Positions 25,243-37,345 of a stretch of DNA of 64,000 bases are shown here, in pieces (position 1 is the first letter of the stretch; each line of letters begins with the position of its first letter). The position numbers and the translations under genes were made by a program. Origin of the DNA: Acanthopleura granulata (Eukaryota > Mollusca > Polyplacophora > Chitonida > Chitonidae); contig JABBOT010000007.1 in NCBI GenBank assembly GCA_016165875.1, forward strand, positions 21,225,703 to 21,289,702. Reading direction: 5' to 3'. The notes under the pieces were generated by a model, which searched no databases, was not told the origin of the DNA, and was given only the letters and a program-made list of their open reading frames with translations.

Positions 25243-25509
25243 GCGCTTTTATTTATTTACTTGTTTGATTGGTGTTTTACGCAGTACTCGACGGCGGCCA
25301 GAATTATGGTGGGAGGAAACCGGGCAGAGCCCGGAGGAAACCCATGAAGATCCACAGGTTGTTGGCAGACCTTCCCACTTACGGCGGTAGAGAAAGCCAG
25401 CATGAGCTGGGCTTCAACTCACAGCGACCACATTGGTGTGAGGCTTGGGGTCATTGTTCTGCGATAGCGCGCTAACCGACTGAGCCCCCTTCCCCCCAAG
25501 CGCTTTTAT
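25243..25509 (-). repeat. SINE family 1, near full length, with 10-bp target-site duplication
   Basis: Tail to head on the plus strand: ttatttacttgtttgattgg, ggcggccagaattatggtgg, caggttgttggcagacc, gcttcaactcacagcg (B-box complement) and ctaaccgactgagcccc. The flanks gcgcttttat at 25243-25252 and 25500-25509 match exactly. Confidence 0.85.
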
Positions 25510-27049
25510 GTCACGAGCCTCAGGTGAAGACGACAGTAATCATTTTACACCTCAAGTCGATTGGTTGACATATAAAATAACCAATTACCAAGCAAGTCGA
25601 TATATCAAATTCCGAGTCCTCTTTGTTTTGGGTCGCTAGGAGGATAAGATTGTTTTCATATAATCAGCAACCTAAAATGAGGTGTAAACAGTGCGGATAG
25701 CATGAAGAACAATTCATATGCATGCGCGGGCGAATAACTTTTTGAGTGACCTCCACGTTTTCGCCTGCATGTATAACTCTTGTTACATGACTCAAATGGA
25801 ACAATAAGACAGGACGTCTGCAGTCTGTGCAGTCGGATACGATCGTTGGCTTAGGAATTTGTCCCACTTTATCCATAAATAAACACAGCCTTTGTCTTGT
25901 GGGTGAAATAATATCTGGAATGATGTAGGGCAATAATATCATAAGCACAGAACATTACACCATTTCGTTCTGTGGTAGCCTGGGGTGACGTGTCATCATT
26001 CTGGAGAGATCAGTAAACATTTATTCTTCCGTAAGTTGATCGGTGAACAGACTCAGTGCCCACTTTTACACTGACCCCCAATAGCTTCCTATCTGACTCA
26101 GTATTTTTAGTGGGCTGTGTAGCGAGTCACGGCCTCGAATGCTTGCTATAATAAATAGATCTCATTGTAGCACAGGTTACATAGCCATGCTGAAGACTGT
26201 CAATTATGACGTTTTGGTCATGGGACAAGACTTTCTTAAGCCTTAGTCCAGTGCAATGAAATGTCCGCAAAGACTTTTAGTTTCAGATGCATGAGTTTCT
26301 TGTATGTTTGACCTTCACTTAGGACTCTTGCATAACAAGGGAAATCCAAATTACTCCTAATCCGTGGTTTGGAAATATTGCATTTTTTTTTCTTTATGTG
26401 ATTGTTCTTTAGAATAGCTATTTAGGAAGAGCATTGGAAACAGATCTAAGTAGCCACAGACATTTTCTATGTACTTGGTAACTAAAAAATCAAGTCTCAA
26501 TCTGGAATTCTTAGAGTATTTCCAATACAGTGACAACATTGTTAAAGCTTCGGCATATACTACGTGTGTAGTTTATTGCCCTGATGCCAAGTTTCGTCTG
26601 TAGTTTGGTGTCCTCCATACTTATGGCGACGCAGTGTTTCGGGATTTTAATGGCCGCATGCACACAGCAACACTATTTCGAAGTGGAAACGAGCTTACAC
26701 ACAGACATACTTTGTCCTGAACTATAAAATTGAACCAGTGAACAGACTTCTTCGGCAAAACTGTTTACTTATAAGCTACTGGCATAGCTAAGACTGCCGT
26801 ACAGGCATTCCCGATATCCATCCTCCCCCCACTTGTTCACGAGTTTGAAACGTCAGAATCTTCAGGTATAGTAAAATAATTTTTATTATGGAGTTTTGTA
26901 AGTAAAACTTGATACAAATCGGAATTAATGCATGACTGCCATAGCATAAGCTTAAAGTATCTAGAATAGCACACCGTAAATATATCAGTCGCCATGCTAC
27001 ACCGTCTAACGTAACCTCCATGATGAAAGAGAGTTTAGGTGCTGTGTCT
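25510..27049. other. Non-coding stretch, nothing recognised
   Basis: The longest ORFs (94 codons at 25664-25948, 77 codons at 26788-27021, both minus) have no recognisable domain or splice context. Confidence 0.4.
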
Positions 27050-27250
27050 ATTAGGGTTTCCTTGCCTCTCTCTCGAACACAGGGGCTGTGGGTTCAAACC
27101 CGGCCATGAGCATGGAATTTGTAGACTTGCCGCCGTTACTGCTTGTATTGCCTTAGTGACAAAAAGCATTGGACGACGATTGGGTGGACGTTCACGCAGC
27201 GTCATGATCGGTGTAAACCATTTGTCTTCTAAAAATACGGTGTGCATATC
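27050..27250 (+). repeat. Possible tRNA-derived SINE head of a further family
   Basis: A strong B-box-like gggttcaaacccggcc sits at about 27092-27107, where a tRNA T arm would be. The preceding 40 bases could hold a decayed A-box. The following 130 bases do not match either SINE family in this window. One copy only, so the call is weak. Confidence 0.3.
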
Positions 27251-27310
27251 TTTACGTCACATGTGGCAGAGTTTGTTAGTAGATTCCTGGTAAACTTGAC
27301 CGATCCTTGA

Positions 27311-27523
27311 CCGATTCCACAAAATCATTTCTGACTTAAGACAAAATTGAAAGCATTGTCAGAGAGCTTAGTTTTTGATGTTGGCAGTTGAAAATTTGAC
27401 ACATTTGTCTCATGATAATATTGATGATGTGATCAAAATTCCTAGAACCCCAAAATAACCTCAAAAATTGTATATCACATTTTGACTTACTTAGAAAAAT
27501 TAGAATTGGTTTTGTGGAATCGG
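27311..27523. mobile_element. MITE-like element with terminal inverted repeats
   Basis: The left end reads ccgattccacaaaatcat. The right end (27506-27523) is ttggttttgtggaatcgg, whose reverse complement matches the left end exactly for 14 bases and loosely for about 20 more (gacttaag.../...gacttacttag). Length is 213 bp with no coding capacity. Such short non-autonomous DNA transposons are usually moved by a transposase encoded elsewhere. No clear target duplication is visible. Confidence 0.7.
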
Positions 27524-27539
27524 CCCCTGTGGGATAACT

Positions 27540-28310
27540 GAAAAAGTTTTGAGCTAAAACTTAAACAACAATCAAATAAATACAAAACTAGATAAATATA
27601 TTAACATGCTTCACGCGACTGACGCAAAGTCCATGATGGTACACAGTGAACAAAGCATGTGGTGATGACGGTGATCTGAGAAAAAGGCGCCAGATGAATT
27701 GTCCATGATAACACGAGGGGATAATAGTGCATGTATATCATCGGTTCTCGAAAGCGCCTGACGAATTGTCCATGATAACACTAGGTGGTAACAGTACGTG
27801 CTTATAATCGGTTCAAGAAAGAGCCTGACGAATCGTCCATGATAACACTAAGTGGTAACAGTGCGTGAATATAATCGGTTCAAGAAAGCGTCTGACCAAC
27901 ACACAATGAATACAACATAATATCATAAAAACTGACAATACGAATGCTCTCCTGGCTTTTCAACCATCCAGAACCATCTCTATTTTAAATGGCAGGTCAC
28001 CACAGCGCGTTATAATCAAACGGACCGATAAATCACTTTCCAAATGTTTGTTATGAAGGAACAGGAGATTGTCCACACGCGAAATCTCACAAAATATTGC
28101 GGGGAAAAATATGCAAATCTTGATTAATGACATATGAATAACAGACCACGAAAGTACAAGCTTCATACACTGGTTTCATACACTTGCTTTGTCGCGACTT
28201 TGCATTACTCAGCTTGGCAGACATTTGGATGTGACTATTGTTAAACTAAGGACGCCAGACACCATACTACAAAGCAGTTAACGGTGATGACACCGGGTGA
28301 ATACATCAGT
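27540..28310. repeat. Tandem duplication, unit 1
   Basis: Blocks in this order recur in unit 2: a tail-like caatcaaataaataca; a minisatellite built on tgataacac..gtaacagt (27640-27900, three or four copies of about 66 bp); a block ending ttgattaatgacatatgaat (27990-28145); and cttggcagacatttggat (28213-28230). Divergence is substantial, so the duplication is old. Confidence 0.6.
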
Positions 28311-28344
28311 CACTGCTACATCGGTCTGACAGTCTATGTGACAG

Positions 28345-28640
28345 TGAGCCATGGTTTAGTGGTTAGAGTCACTTGCCGTGGAGTCGCTAGCACATAAGAG
28401 GTCTGAGTTCAAACTCGGCTTGAAAAGGGAAGGTGAAGATTCTCCAGTTGTCACTATACGACAGCCATAAGAACGTCGTCGACCGTTTCCGCTGTTTAAT
28501 ATTCGTTGACAATAAGTTGTCTTCAATGCATGTGTATATCTCCAGGTCACGGGGGGACAGTTTCGAATGTACGTTGCCAAAGGTCAGAGGTGCAAAATTT
28601 TTGAATTTGGCGTTAAACGGCAATCAAATAAATACACAGG
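28345..28640 (+). repeat. tRNA-derived SINE, family 2
   Basis: The head has an A-box-like tggtttagtggtt and a B-box-like gagttcaaactcgg, then an unrelated body of about 200 bp, and ends ggcgttaaacggcaatcaaa plus taaatac. Its body differs from family 1, but the 3' end (ttaaac..caatcaaataaata) resembles it. Shared 3' ends can mean use of the same partner LINE machinery. The minus and plus ORFs here are by-products. Confidence 0.7.
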
Positions 28641-29680
28641 TAGATAAAATCAACCGTAACACGCTGTGAAAATAGTACTTTAACACGATATACTGGCCTG
28701 GTGGAAAATCTATCATCATAATACACAGTGAACAAAGTATGTTAGCATGTTACACGCAACCGAGGCAGTGACCATCAGGATACACAGTGAACAAAGTATG
28801 TTAGCATGCTACACGCAACCGAGGCAATGACCATCATAATATACGGTAACAACAGTATATCACCGCACTAAAAGCGCCTGTTCACGATAACACACTGTGA
28901 ATACAGTGTGTTACCAGTGCTCATACAATCTGAGTAGCCAGAGCACAAAGCGGCACTTTTCCTGCAAGTCTCTTATACATCATTTCCGTTTTAAGCGACT
29001 GATACTCTCGACGAGTTGTGATTAAACGACACAATAAATCATTTCCCTGATGTCTGCTCAATCATAAAGGAGACCGTACAGAGGTGAAATTGTATAAACT
29101 AATTTAGGGGAAAGCATCTTAAGTAAATGTTGATTAATGATATGTGAATAAACAGATCAATTATATACAATTTGTACATATCAGCATTGTTGTTTTTATC
29201 ACGTTGCATAATTGGGTAGTTTGGAGTTCAAACTCTTTTTTCACTGAAAACTAAAAAGTCCTAATGTATCATACATTTTGTCAAAAGTCTTAGGCAAATT
29301 TTACCGACATTAATTTACCAGTCAAATCTTGCGCCGGGTTCCCGGAGACAGAAATGACAAGTTCACGAATGTTCAGCGCCTCATTTTTCCCCATCGTTTT
29401 CTATTCGAGATAATTTTTTGTGAAACGGCTTTTTTCAGGCCTCATGTAATTAAAAATGATTGCCTAACATTTTTCATATGTCACATAGGTACAGTAGGTC
29501 CTTTTAACCTTCAGGGATAATAGAGTGGAAGTGTCGAGCCTCACCGATTCAGGTTGACAGACATTTGGATATGATGGTTGTTAGGTTATTAACGACACAA
29601 GCACACTCAAAGTTTTTCACCACCACAAGTATCGTAGGGCTTCTTCCTGTCCAAACCTGATTACAATACAATTAACCTTT
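28600..29680. repeat. Tandem duplication, unit 2
   Basis: It repeats the block order of unit 1: tail-like caatcaaataaatacaca; a minisatellite with cacagtgaacaaagtatgtt (28720-28870, about 65 bp per unit); ttgattaatgatatgtgaat near 29130; and gttgacagacatttggatat near 29556. About 375 bp between the last two blocks is extra relative to unit 1. Confidence 0.55.
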
Positions 29681-29689
29681 GAATAAAAT

Positions 29690-30532
29690 AATGATCACTG
29701 GAATTTTTTAATACTGAAACTTACTCATGGGCAATATACAAGGACATGGTATTGAAATATGTAATACATTTAGATAAATATAGAACAACCATACTCTTCT
29801 TCTTTGAAACATTTTGATTCCAATACATTAGCAGAAAACATCGCATAGCACAAATATGATAATAAATATCTGGTTAGAATTGAACATTATCATTTACCGT
29901 TGATATTTATTTTATTTATTTAGCCCCTTGTAGAAACAGTATTTTTGCGACCGAAGAAAATGGATACATTCATAGTAGAAACCTTGGATTGGGAGAAGTG
30001 TTAACAATGTGTACGATAGTTTCATGTGGATCAATGTAAATGACTTGTTTAAATAGTTCTTGATAACCTCTTGCCAAGTGGGCCTTGTCAGCTTGCAGTA
30101 AATCGTCCAAATCTGTCACCCAAATGCCATCCTTTGTATTTGGATTCAGGTTCTTACTCCTGTAACACAGTTTCTGCTCCTTGCTTTTATTTTGAGAACT
30201 GCACTACACAACCTCGTCCTCACCATACGGACTGCTTGATGCCACAGGGACCAAAAGAAATTGCCGACCTTAAATTATCTATGATAAAGGCTTAACATTA
30301 CCTGTGACTTATTGGAGGACCATCTTGTTGTCATCTTGAAACTCGTACCCCCATTAACACGGTAACACCTTCGGTCATGCATTTAACATAATGGTAAAAC
30401 CAGTACATCAGAGAGAGTTTGGATGGAAATTGATTTCCCAGCACCAGTTATTGTCTGGTCGCAAATTGTTTTCGTCACAGACAAATAGACAAGGTCTAAT
30501 ATTGTTTCTTCAAGAGCCATATAATCCGATGA
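29690..30532. other. 3' flank of the first KCNE-like gene, nothing else recognised
   Basis: On the minus strand this is downstream of the stop at 30533 and should include its 3' UTR. Plus-strand ORFs at 30071 and 30391 have no motif. I could not fix a poly(A) site. Confidence 0.4.
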
Positions 30533-30976
30533 TCATACCTCCTCGTCCTGAATCCTTTCTAGATGAACCCCGTTAGGTCTCCCTTGGTTCGGTGCCAGCA
30601 CTAGTGAGGGGTGAAGGTTTGGACCGGAAGTCGCGCCCGGGGCCAAACTTCCGGTTTTCTCTTGCACCCGCTGCATCATCTGTTGTTGCATCTGCTTTTT
30701 TTGATACATGGCAGAGTTGCGCTGGAGATACTCGTCGTAGTAATCGACCTCCTGGCCTTCCCGCTTAGACCGCTTAATCTGAGTGGCGATTAGCACCATC
30801 AGAGCAGTGGCGTAAAACATAATGACCACAACCACGTACAGCAATTCGTTCAACTCATTATCCTGGAATTTGCCTTGAGCCTTAAAGTAGATCAGCGTAC
30901 CGTTCTTAATGTTAAGCAGTCTGTCGGCCACGTACACTTCTACAGTGTTATTGTTGGGTACATTTAAACTCACCAT
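30533..30976 (-). CDS. KCNE-like single-pass membrane protein 1 (147 aa)
   Basis: Probably an ancillary (beta) subunit of a voltage-gated potassium channel in the plasma membrane. I chose the ATG at 30976: A at -3 and G at +4, with an in-frame TGA 49 bases upstream. The longer frame from 31009 starts only at GTG. Residues 1-45 would be outside, with sequons at N9 and N25. Residues 46-67 (LLYVVVVIMFYATALMVLIA) form the one membrane span. The basic stop KRSKRE follows at 68-73, then VDYYDEYLQR (77-86) and a Gln/Met-rich helix (92-105). Known KCNE proteins have the same order: span, R/K-S-K/R-R/K motif, then D-P-Y/F-x-x-Y-I. Length fits the family (about 100-220 aa), and vertebrate KCNE coding regions are also single-exon. 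The stop lies within GAG|GTATGA, which could be a donor, so a longer spliced tail is possible. Recall-based family call; no alignment run. Confidence 0.65.
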   Translation of the reverse strand: MVSLNVPNNNTVEVYVADRLLNIKNGTLIYFKAQGKFQDNELNELLYVVVVIMFYATALMVLIATQIKRSKREGQEVDYYDEYLQRNSAMYQKKQMQQQMMQRVQEKTGSLAPGATSGPNLHPSLVLAPNQGRPNGVHLERIQDEEV

Positions 30977-33600
30977 TTTGCCAGAGTAATGGACGTATAA
31001 ATCATACACAGGACTGAGCTTCTTTCATCTGATGGGCCCAGAATTCAAACTGTCGTCAGCCCCGTGTCTCTCTACTCTGTCCAAGCACATGCCCTTGGTC
31101 TTCCGAATATTACGTATCTCAGCGGTGGCGCATGGACCTGAGATATGTCTTAGACAAGCACGTGGCTAGTGTTGCACATGGGGCGCTCCGAGGATGACCG
31201 ATTACACTGGCAACGACTGTAACTACAAACCGAGAACCGTATCACATTACGGCGTGGTTCTAAGCTAACTTATAACATGCCAGCGATGTGTCACTGCTGT
31301 CACTGGTGTCTCGTGGTACAGTGCATTACGTATCCATTAATGCGTGGTCACCTCAACATCAGCCCAGAGAACAGGTCAATCGGTTTTTCAAAAACTCCAC
31401 TTACGCCCGATTATACAACAACCACACCTGTATCGTGCATCAGTGCCAACAGTTTTGAAAGGGCTGTTGCAATGATGGACAAGACTGCCTATGTCTGAGA
31501 CTGAAACACGGCCGTGAAACTTGCACAAAATTGCAGGTTCTTTCCAGTCTGGCTCGCCCGTATATTCTCCCCTACAGCCTTCAGTTTGTCGGTAATCGCA
31601 AAACTGAGGCTGTCGGCTTGCTTGGTGTCCAGGCTGGCTGGCTTGCTTGCCTAAAAATCAATATCCCGGGTTGGAGGACTGGTCGATCAAACCATACTCA
31701 GATATGCGTTCGCGTTGTTAAAACGGTTTTCTTACAATGCCTCGTCATTTCTGGCACATTTACGCTTCGTGTAATGCCACGGTTTATCTATACGTCGAAA
31801 TTATGTGTTTATTCGGCCCCAGGCAGCACCGGTGCGTTATTTACAGGTGGATATATGGCAGCTGTAGCCTGCACAAACACATGTGCACAAATCGAGTGAA
31901 TTGAGAGGGAAAGACGGGTGAGTCGTTCACGGAATGACCTATAGAAGAACAACAGGGAAGCAATTTACGGCCAGGTCGACCGGTAACAGAGGAAGCTTTG
32001 AGGCTTAATTAAATACTAAATAACCATAATTACTTCTCCATGGCAAATCGCCAATACTTCAAGCCAGCACAATTTGTGGTAATCATTTTACAGGTACAGA
32101 TAGATGATCGAGCAGGAATGCTGTACACGATGCCGGGTGCTAAGCGACGTACTGATAATATCTGTCTAACATCAAATGCTGATCATGCAGTGTATAAATA
32201 TACTTAAGCGGTATAGTTGCAGGTATACATTAAAGTGACATATTACTTCTGCTGAGAAATGCTGCGCCGGGAATATAGAACAGAAACTGGCTTCCTTATT
32301 GATGATAAATTAAGCGATGTGCGGCAAGTCATGTGGGGGGAGGCTGTACACGGGATACGAATTAAGTAGACTAATTAAAGTTGTGATGAGTCGAAATAGC
32401 TTAAAATGACACACGCATTACTTTGCATGTATAACATTAACCATCATTATGTTTCTACCTTTGTTTTTTTTTAAAATATATTTCAGTGTTGTTTTCTTCT
32501 TTTTTTATTTATCTGTTTGAACATCCTTCCTGCATTTATAACGCGAAACACGACGCATGCATACACGTAGTGATTGACATTGTAACATTGTAGTGTTAAA
32601 GATTACAACATTTTCTAAACACTGTGTAAAGTGTTTAATTTCTCACACTTTAGATTGTGATTACTTAACATTATGAACGCCTTGCCACCTCCATCAGTTG
32701 CCAAAATGTTTGATTCAACCTGATTAAAGTTAAAGTTAAATATAACGGGGTTTAAAAAACCTTGTAATCTAAGTTGCAAACAAGCATTACGCGGTGTAAC
32801 ATTTCAATGTGTTGGAACTCACATTTTATCAATATCGGTGACCATGATAGGCCTATAACCTCGCTTGGAGCTCAGCGGAAACTGAATGTACAAGAGCTTC
32901 TCAGCGTGAGTCTAGTGTTTTCGGCATGGCATTGCAGTGAGGCAGCATTATAGGTATATCCACGTTGGGTGCGGCCTGCTGGAAGAAAACACCGTCGTGA
33001 TATAACCGAAATTTCACATTTTAGAGCATTTGAATGTTGTTGTATCTGAAAGCGTAGAAAATGATAACGTTTTAACATTTGTGTACTATATCGCGAGATG
33101 TACGAAATGGTAATGAGATGGAATTTGCCTAGGACTACTGTAGGCTGCTGAAAGCGTCTAGAAACTACTGCAGTCTGCTCAGAGTTGCTTGTCTGGAAAT
33201 TGCAGTAGTCTGCTGAATCTTCTGTCACAGTGCTGGTATGTACAAAAAAAAAATAAAATAAAAATACAACAACGGTATTTTCCGTGTGTAATATTCAAAA
33301 CTATATTCTCAATTACTGCTTGTTGAAAATGAGGTTTTTCCGCGACACACACGAGACAGCCATGTGTCACTTGATATATTTATTTTTGTCCCTACTCATT
33401 ACCAAGTTTCAATTCCCCGGACGAAGGCCCAAGGGCAGCCGTTACCCGGTTTCAATAATTTAGCTCAATCAATTTGATTATCTGAAGACTTAGATAACCC
33501 CGCCACGTCCACGATAATCCACTTCATTCATGCCAGCTCAGTCGAATACGATCGAGTGTATCTCTCTTTGGGGACGCCTTTATTTGAAACGTGATCGGCA
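30977..33600. other. Non-coding stretch upstream of KCNE-like gene 1
   Basis: It should contain the promoter of the minus-strand gene, but I see no firm element. The 122-codon plus ORF at 31531-31899 begins at TTG, lacks a domain and is not called. A 118-codon minus ORF at 32872-33228 is also unsupported. Confidence 0.4.
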
Positions 33601-33601
33601 C

Positions 33602-33700
33602 ATATTTATTTAGTGGACTATTGTTTAACGTCATACTCTGAAATATTCCATTTATACGACAACTGTCTTATTTCCGGGTTGTCGAATCAGGACTGCCCAA
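33602..33700 (-). repeat. Strongly diverged SINE family 1 fragment
   Basis: catatttatttagtgg, then tgtttaacgtcatactctga, then aaatattccatttatacgac recall the family tail and 3' body (ttttacgccgtactcaagaa, tatttcacttatacgac). The rest is not recognisable. Confidence 0.5.
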
Positions 33701-34211
33701 GGAAAACCTCGAGTCTCAGGCTAATTATTGATAAATTTTCCTTCACGTGTCGCACAGACATGCAAATCTCATTACTGGAAGATAATTAGTTGGTATATGA
33801 ACGTTCGATTGCACAAAAGCTACGCCGATCGCTCACCGTCACCAAAGGCCAAAAAACTGTGCACAAGAAGGGTGGAATCAGTACATTTCCAGCCCAAGAC
33901 CTGGATTGATTCTGCACCGTCTGAGTCCAAGCAATTGAAAGGCAGGGACCTGTAGCTACTCGGCGCCGGGATATTCCCTCTTTGGGTCTAAACGAAAGAT
34001 TATGATAGAACTATACATCAGGATCCAGCTCTTTGAATTATTTTAACGGAACGTTGGTTTATTTCAGTAAGTCTCTTTTTTTATGCAGATGAAAATATAC
34101 ACCATGCATACACGTGAAAGTTGAGGCTGTGTAAGTGCCGGGGTCAATTGAAAATCTAGGTCGTTTCATATACTGATGATACTGATGTGCACAAGTAAAT
34201 CTACAGGCACT
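33701..34211. other. Non-coding stretch, nothing recognised
   Basis: The 75-codon ORF at 33728-33955 begins at a non-ATG codon and has no motif. Confidence 0.4.
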
Positions 34212-34442
34212 TTAGGTAATGGAGCATTGAACATTTACAGAAGAGCACTGAACATTTACAGAAGAGCACTGAACATTTACACAAGAGCCTTGAACATTTA
34301 CAGAAGAGCCTTGAACATTTACACAAGAGCATTGAATATTTACAGAAGAGCCTTGAACATTTACACAAGAGCATTGAACATTTACAAAAAAGCATTAAAC
34401 ATTTACAGAGGAGCACTGAATACGTGCAGAAGAGCATCGCAC
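34212..34442. repeat. 21-bp minisatellite with 42-bp higher-order period
   Basis: About 11 units built on gaacatttacagaagagcac. Most units alternate between acagaag and acacaag, giving a 42-base super-unit. Because 21 is a multiple of three, both strands show a long ORF made of seven-residue repeats (ALNIYRR/ALNIYTR); this is a by-product of the array. Confidence 0.9.
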
Positions 34443-36829
34443 AATTACTCTCTATAGAGCTGCACACTTGCAAGCTGAAGACAGTTGCAAACTCAAAAAT
34501 GGAATAGAGCTGCACACTCGGATTTACCAGACTCGGATTTATGGGGAAAAACATCAGGCCGCTTTTCACTTTCGTTTTTTAGCCGAAATTCTTGTTTTTC
34601 TCAAGGTCATAAATCTGTGTATCAACCTCGTGGATATATGCGCGAAAACCGCTCTTCTTGTACTTCTGCTACTGTACTGGCAGAAGCTTAAAGTGAAAGA
34701 CAGCGCAGGTTAAGTTTGCCACAAACCTTCCACAGTATTATGTTCATTTCGGTAAAGTGACGAATCAAAAAGTTTCGTCAAAGTGGTAGCGAATCCATTC
34801 AATCTCAAATAGGTTTTTACATTCAAGGGAGAATTTAATAATTTTTTCAATGAACGGTACCTGAGTCATGAGCTGTCTTTTGCTTTAATCGGGTCAATTT
34901 ACATGCAGGTGAAGTTTTGTGGTATAACTAGATGTTTCTAGAAATAGGCAGTGCCAAACATTTAAATTAACTGCATACATGATTTCCTTGATGGAAATGT
35001 TGCCTTTACAGACTTTCGCAGACCAAGGGTCAATCATAAAAGACGTACCAGGTCAACAAAAGGAACACCTATTACCAAGACACTGCGAATGCGGCGGTAA
35101 CCTCACCACAAACATAACGGAATAGTATGTATTTGACTGAACCATAAGAATTTGAGCAATCTGTCCATGTTTACTCGTATTGGAGAATATTACATGTATA
35201 CCCGCTGGGGAGAGAAACTTAAAATATGGCGTTTTATTGAATGTCCACGACAAACAATAATAACGTGCAATATTGACTGAAACCGTCGCACAATAAACTG
35301 CATCTAACAAGTACCAGTCCTAGCTGAGGCCAGACGTCTGCTGGATATATGCTGGATCATAAATGGATAATTAATACAGTCACATTTATTACAATCTCAA
35401 TTATCGTAAAAGCATCGTAATAGGAAACTTTTGTCGTCTTTGTGGAGATAGCCTTTAGAAGTCGGCTGTATCACCTGGAAAGTAAGTCGAAATCCATTGA
35501 TGGAGGATGTATTCGTACACAGACTATGTGCCCCATGTATGTATGAGATATTAAAAGCTAGCAGATCATCAATATATATTGTCTGGTAAATGAGACGGAT
35601 CGATCTTTATGAAGATCACTCCTTAATGACTACTACATTTATTCGTACTCTTGCATATGAGAACAGGTATATCGTCGGACAATAAAGGCGAAATCTGTAC
35701 TTATCGGAGTACCTACACTCTGTTGATATTTGCTATACGGTCACACCGAATTCCACAAAGGTGCTACTAGTCAGAAATTCAATCAACCCAATTAACAGCG
35801 AGGCTTAAATGAATGCAAATGCTTGCCCTTAGGCCGAGGAAGTGAAGAAGGGTTTGTTTACCTGGAGGCGAATGCAGCGGTAACCTCACCACGAACATAA
35901 CGGAATAGTATGTATTTGACTGAACAGACAATCTGAGCCAAATCGTGAGTATAGTGGCCGAAAACCTGAGACTCTCGTCATGGTCAATTGAAGGCGATCG
36001 CTATTTAAAAAATGGACGGGAGATAACAGAAACTCCTCCAAATGTCTTTTTTTTCACCAGCACATCAAGAAAGAATTCGAGTTGGATTTAGGTGTTACTT
36101 GATCAACTCTCACTTTATGTGGTTTGCATACGAACGCCAAATCATTCACTGTGTGTTGAAGTTAACAGATAGTCAAACGTAGACTTGTGATAACAAATTT
36201 GCAGGAAGTGCCAACAAAGCCAGGTGCCGAGCAACCCTATTTTTGAGCCCATTTTTATCACGAAAAAAAGAAACTCGCAATATTTTATTCTCCACAAGCG
36301 ATCGCCTGTTAAAAATCTGTGTGTTAACAAAAAAAAATGCCGTGATAGGGACCCAAGGGTCATGAAGAGATCTGAAAAATGAAAATCAAAACAGAGCGAA
36401 GCCCAACAGAAGGTCAGACTGAGACTTTAGGCCAGTCGTTCCACTGAACAATATTAGGTTTTTATCTCAGCTATGTATAGCGATAGATCACAATGGACCC
36501 TGTGCTTGATATGGTATCAGTTTTAGCTCATGTCGCCTGTAGCACGTGTATTTCGGTATCTGGTAACCACAGCAACCAAGTAGTGCGTAAGTACAGGCAG
36601 TACGGAATCAACATACCAGCTCCAAGCAAAGGGCCAGTAGGTACGTCCGAGGCATTCACTGATTAATACCTCCCACATTCTAAATTTTACCCTTGCTATA
36701 TATTTCGCAATAAAGGGAGTAAAGAGGATAACCGAGCTTATGTAACAGATTTATACTCGACTCTTTAACGGTGTATTAATGCATATAATCTGGCGACCGT
36801 CTACATTTTCTAATCGGTGAGATTGCCCA
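34443..36829. other. Non-coding stretch with one direct-repeat pair
   Basis: A block of about 70 bases starting gcgaatgc, then ggtaacctcaccac, then aacataacggaatagtatg occurs at about 35086-35160 and again at about 35869-35945 in the same orientation. Nothing else recognised; the short ORFs are unsupported. Confidence 0.5.
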
Positions 36830-37345
36830 CTATATCACTCTGGAAGTCAGCATCAGATAATATGCTATACTTTACCCATGGCATTTGCATGAAATTGTCT
36901 GTCACCTTGCCCATGGTGTCAGCGTCTGAGTATCCGCCACTCTGACCGCGGCCTGAGAGTCAGATTTGTCCGTCACTTAATCCACAACGCGACCATCAGG
37001 TTGTCCGTCACTATGTGCCCACGGCGTAAGAGTGGGAGTGTCTCTCACTTTATCCACAGCGTTACCATCCGGTAGTCCGTCACTGTACCCACGACATCAG
37101 CATCCGGCTGCCCGTCACTTTGTACCCGCGGCGTCACCATCAGATAATTCGTCACTTTGTACCCGCGACATCAGCATCAGGTTTGTACGTCACGTTATAC
37201 CCACGACGTCAGTGTCGCAATGTCCGCCACTCTGATCACAGCGTCAGCATCAGATTTGTGCATCACTTTATACCCAGGGCGTCACCATGAGCATGTCTGT
37301 CACTTTGTACTCAAGGCGTCAGTGTAATATTGCCCGCCACTTAAA
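36830..37345. repeat. Degenerate minisatellite, unit about 37-38 bp
   Basis: Variants of gtcactttgtacccgcggcg followed by tcaccatcaga recur about a dozen times, with cacttt/cacgtt starts at 37116, 37153 and 37191. Copies outside the centre are heavily diverged. It is G+C-richer than its surroundings. Confidence 0.75.

Noticed and set aside
30533..31009. Longer version of KCNE-like gene 1 beginning at 31009
   Set aside because: That codon is GTG, not a usual eukaryotic start. The ATG at 30976 has A at -3 and G at +4.
31531..31899. 122-codon ORF on the plus strand
   Set aside because: It starts at TTG, has no recognisable domain or membrane signature and no splice context.
34176..34569. Repetitive ORFs of 93 and 122 codons
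   Set aside because: They are translations of the 21-bp minisatellite.
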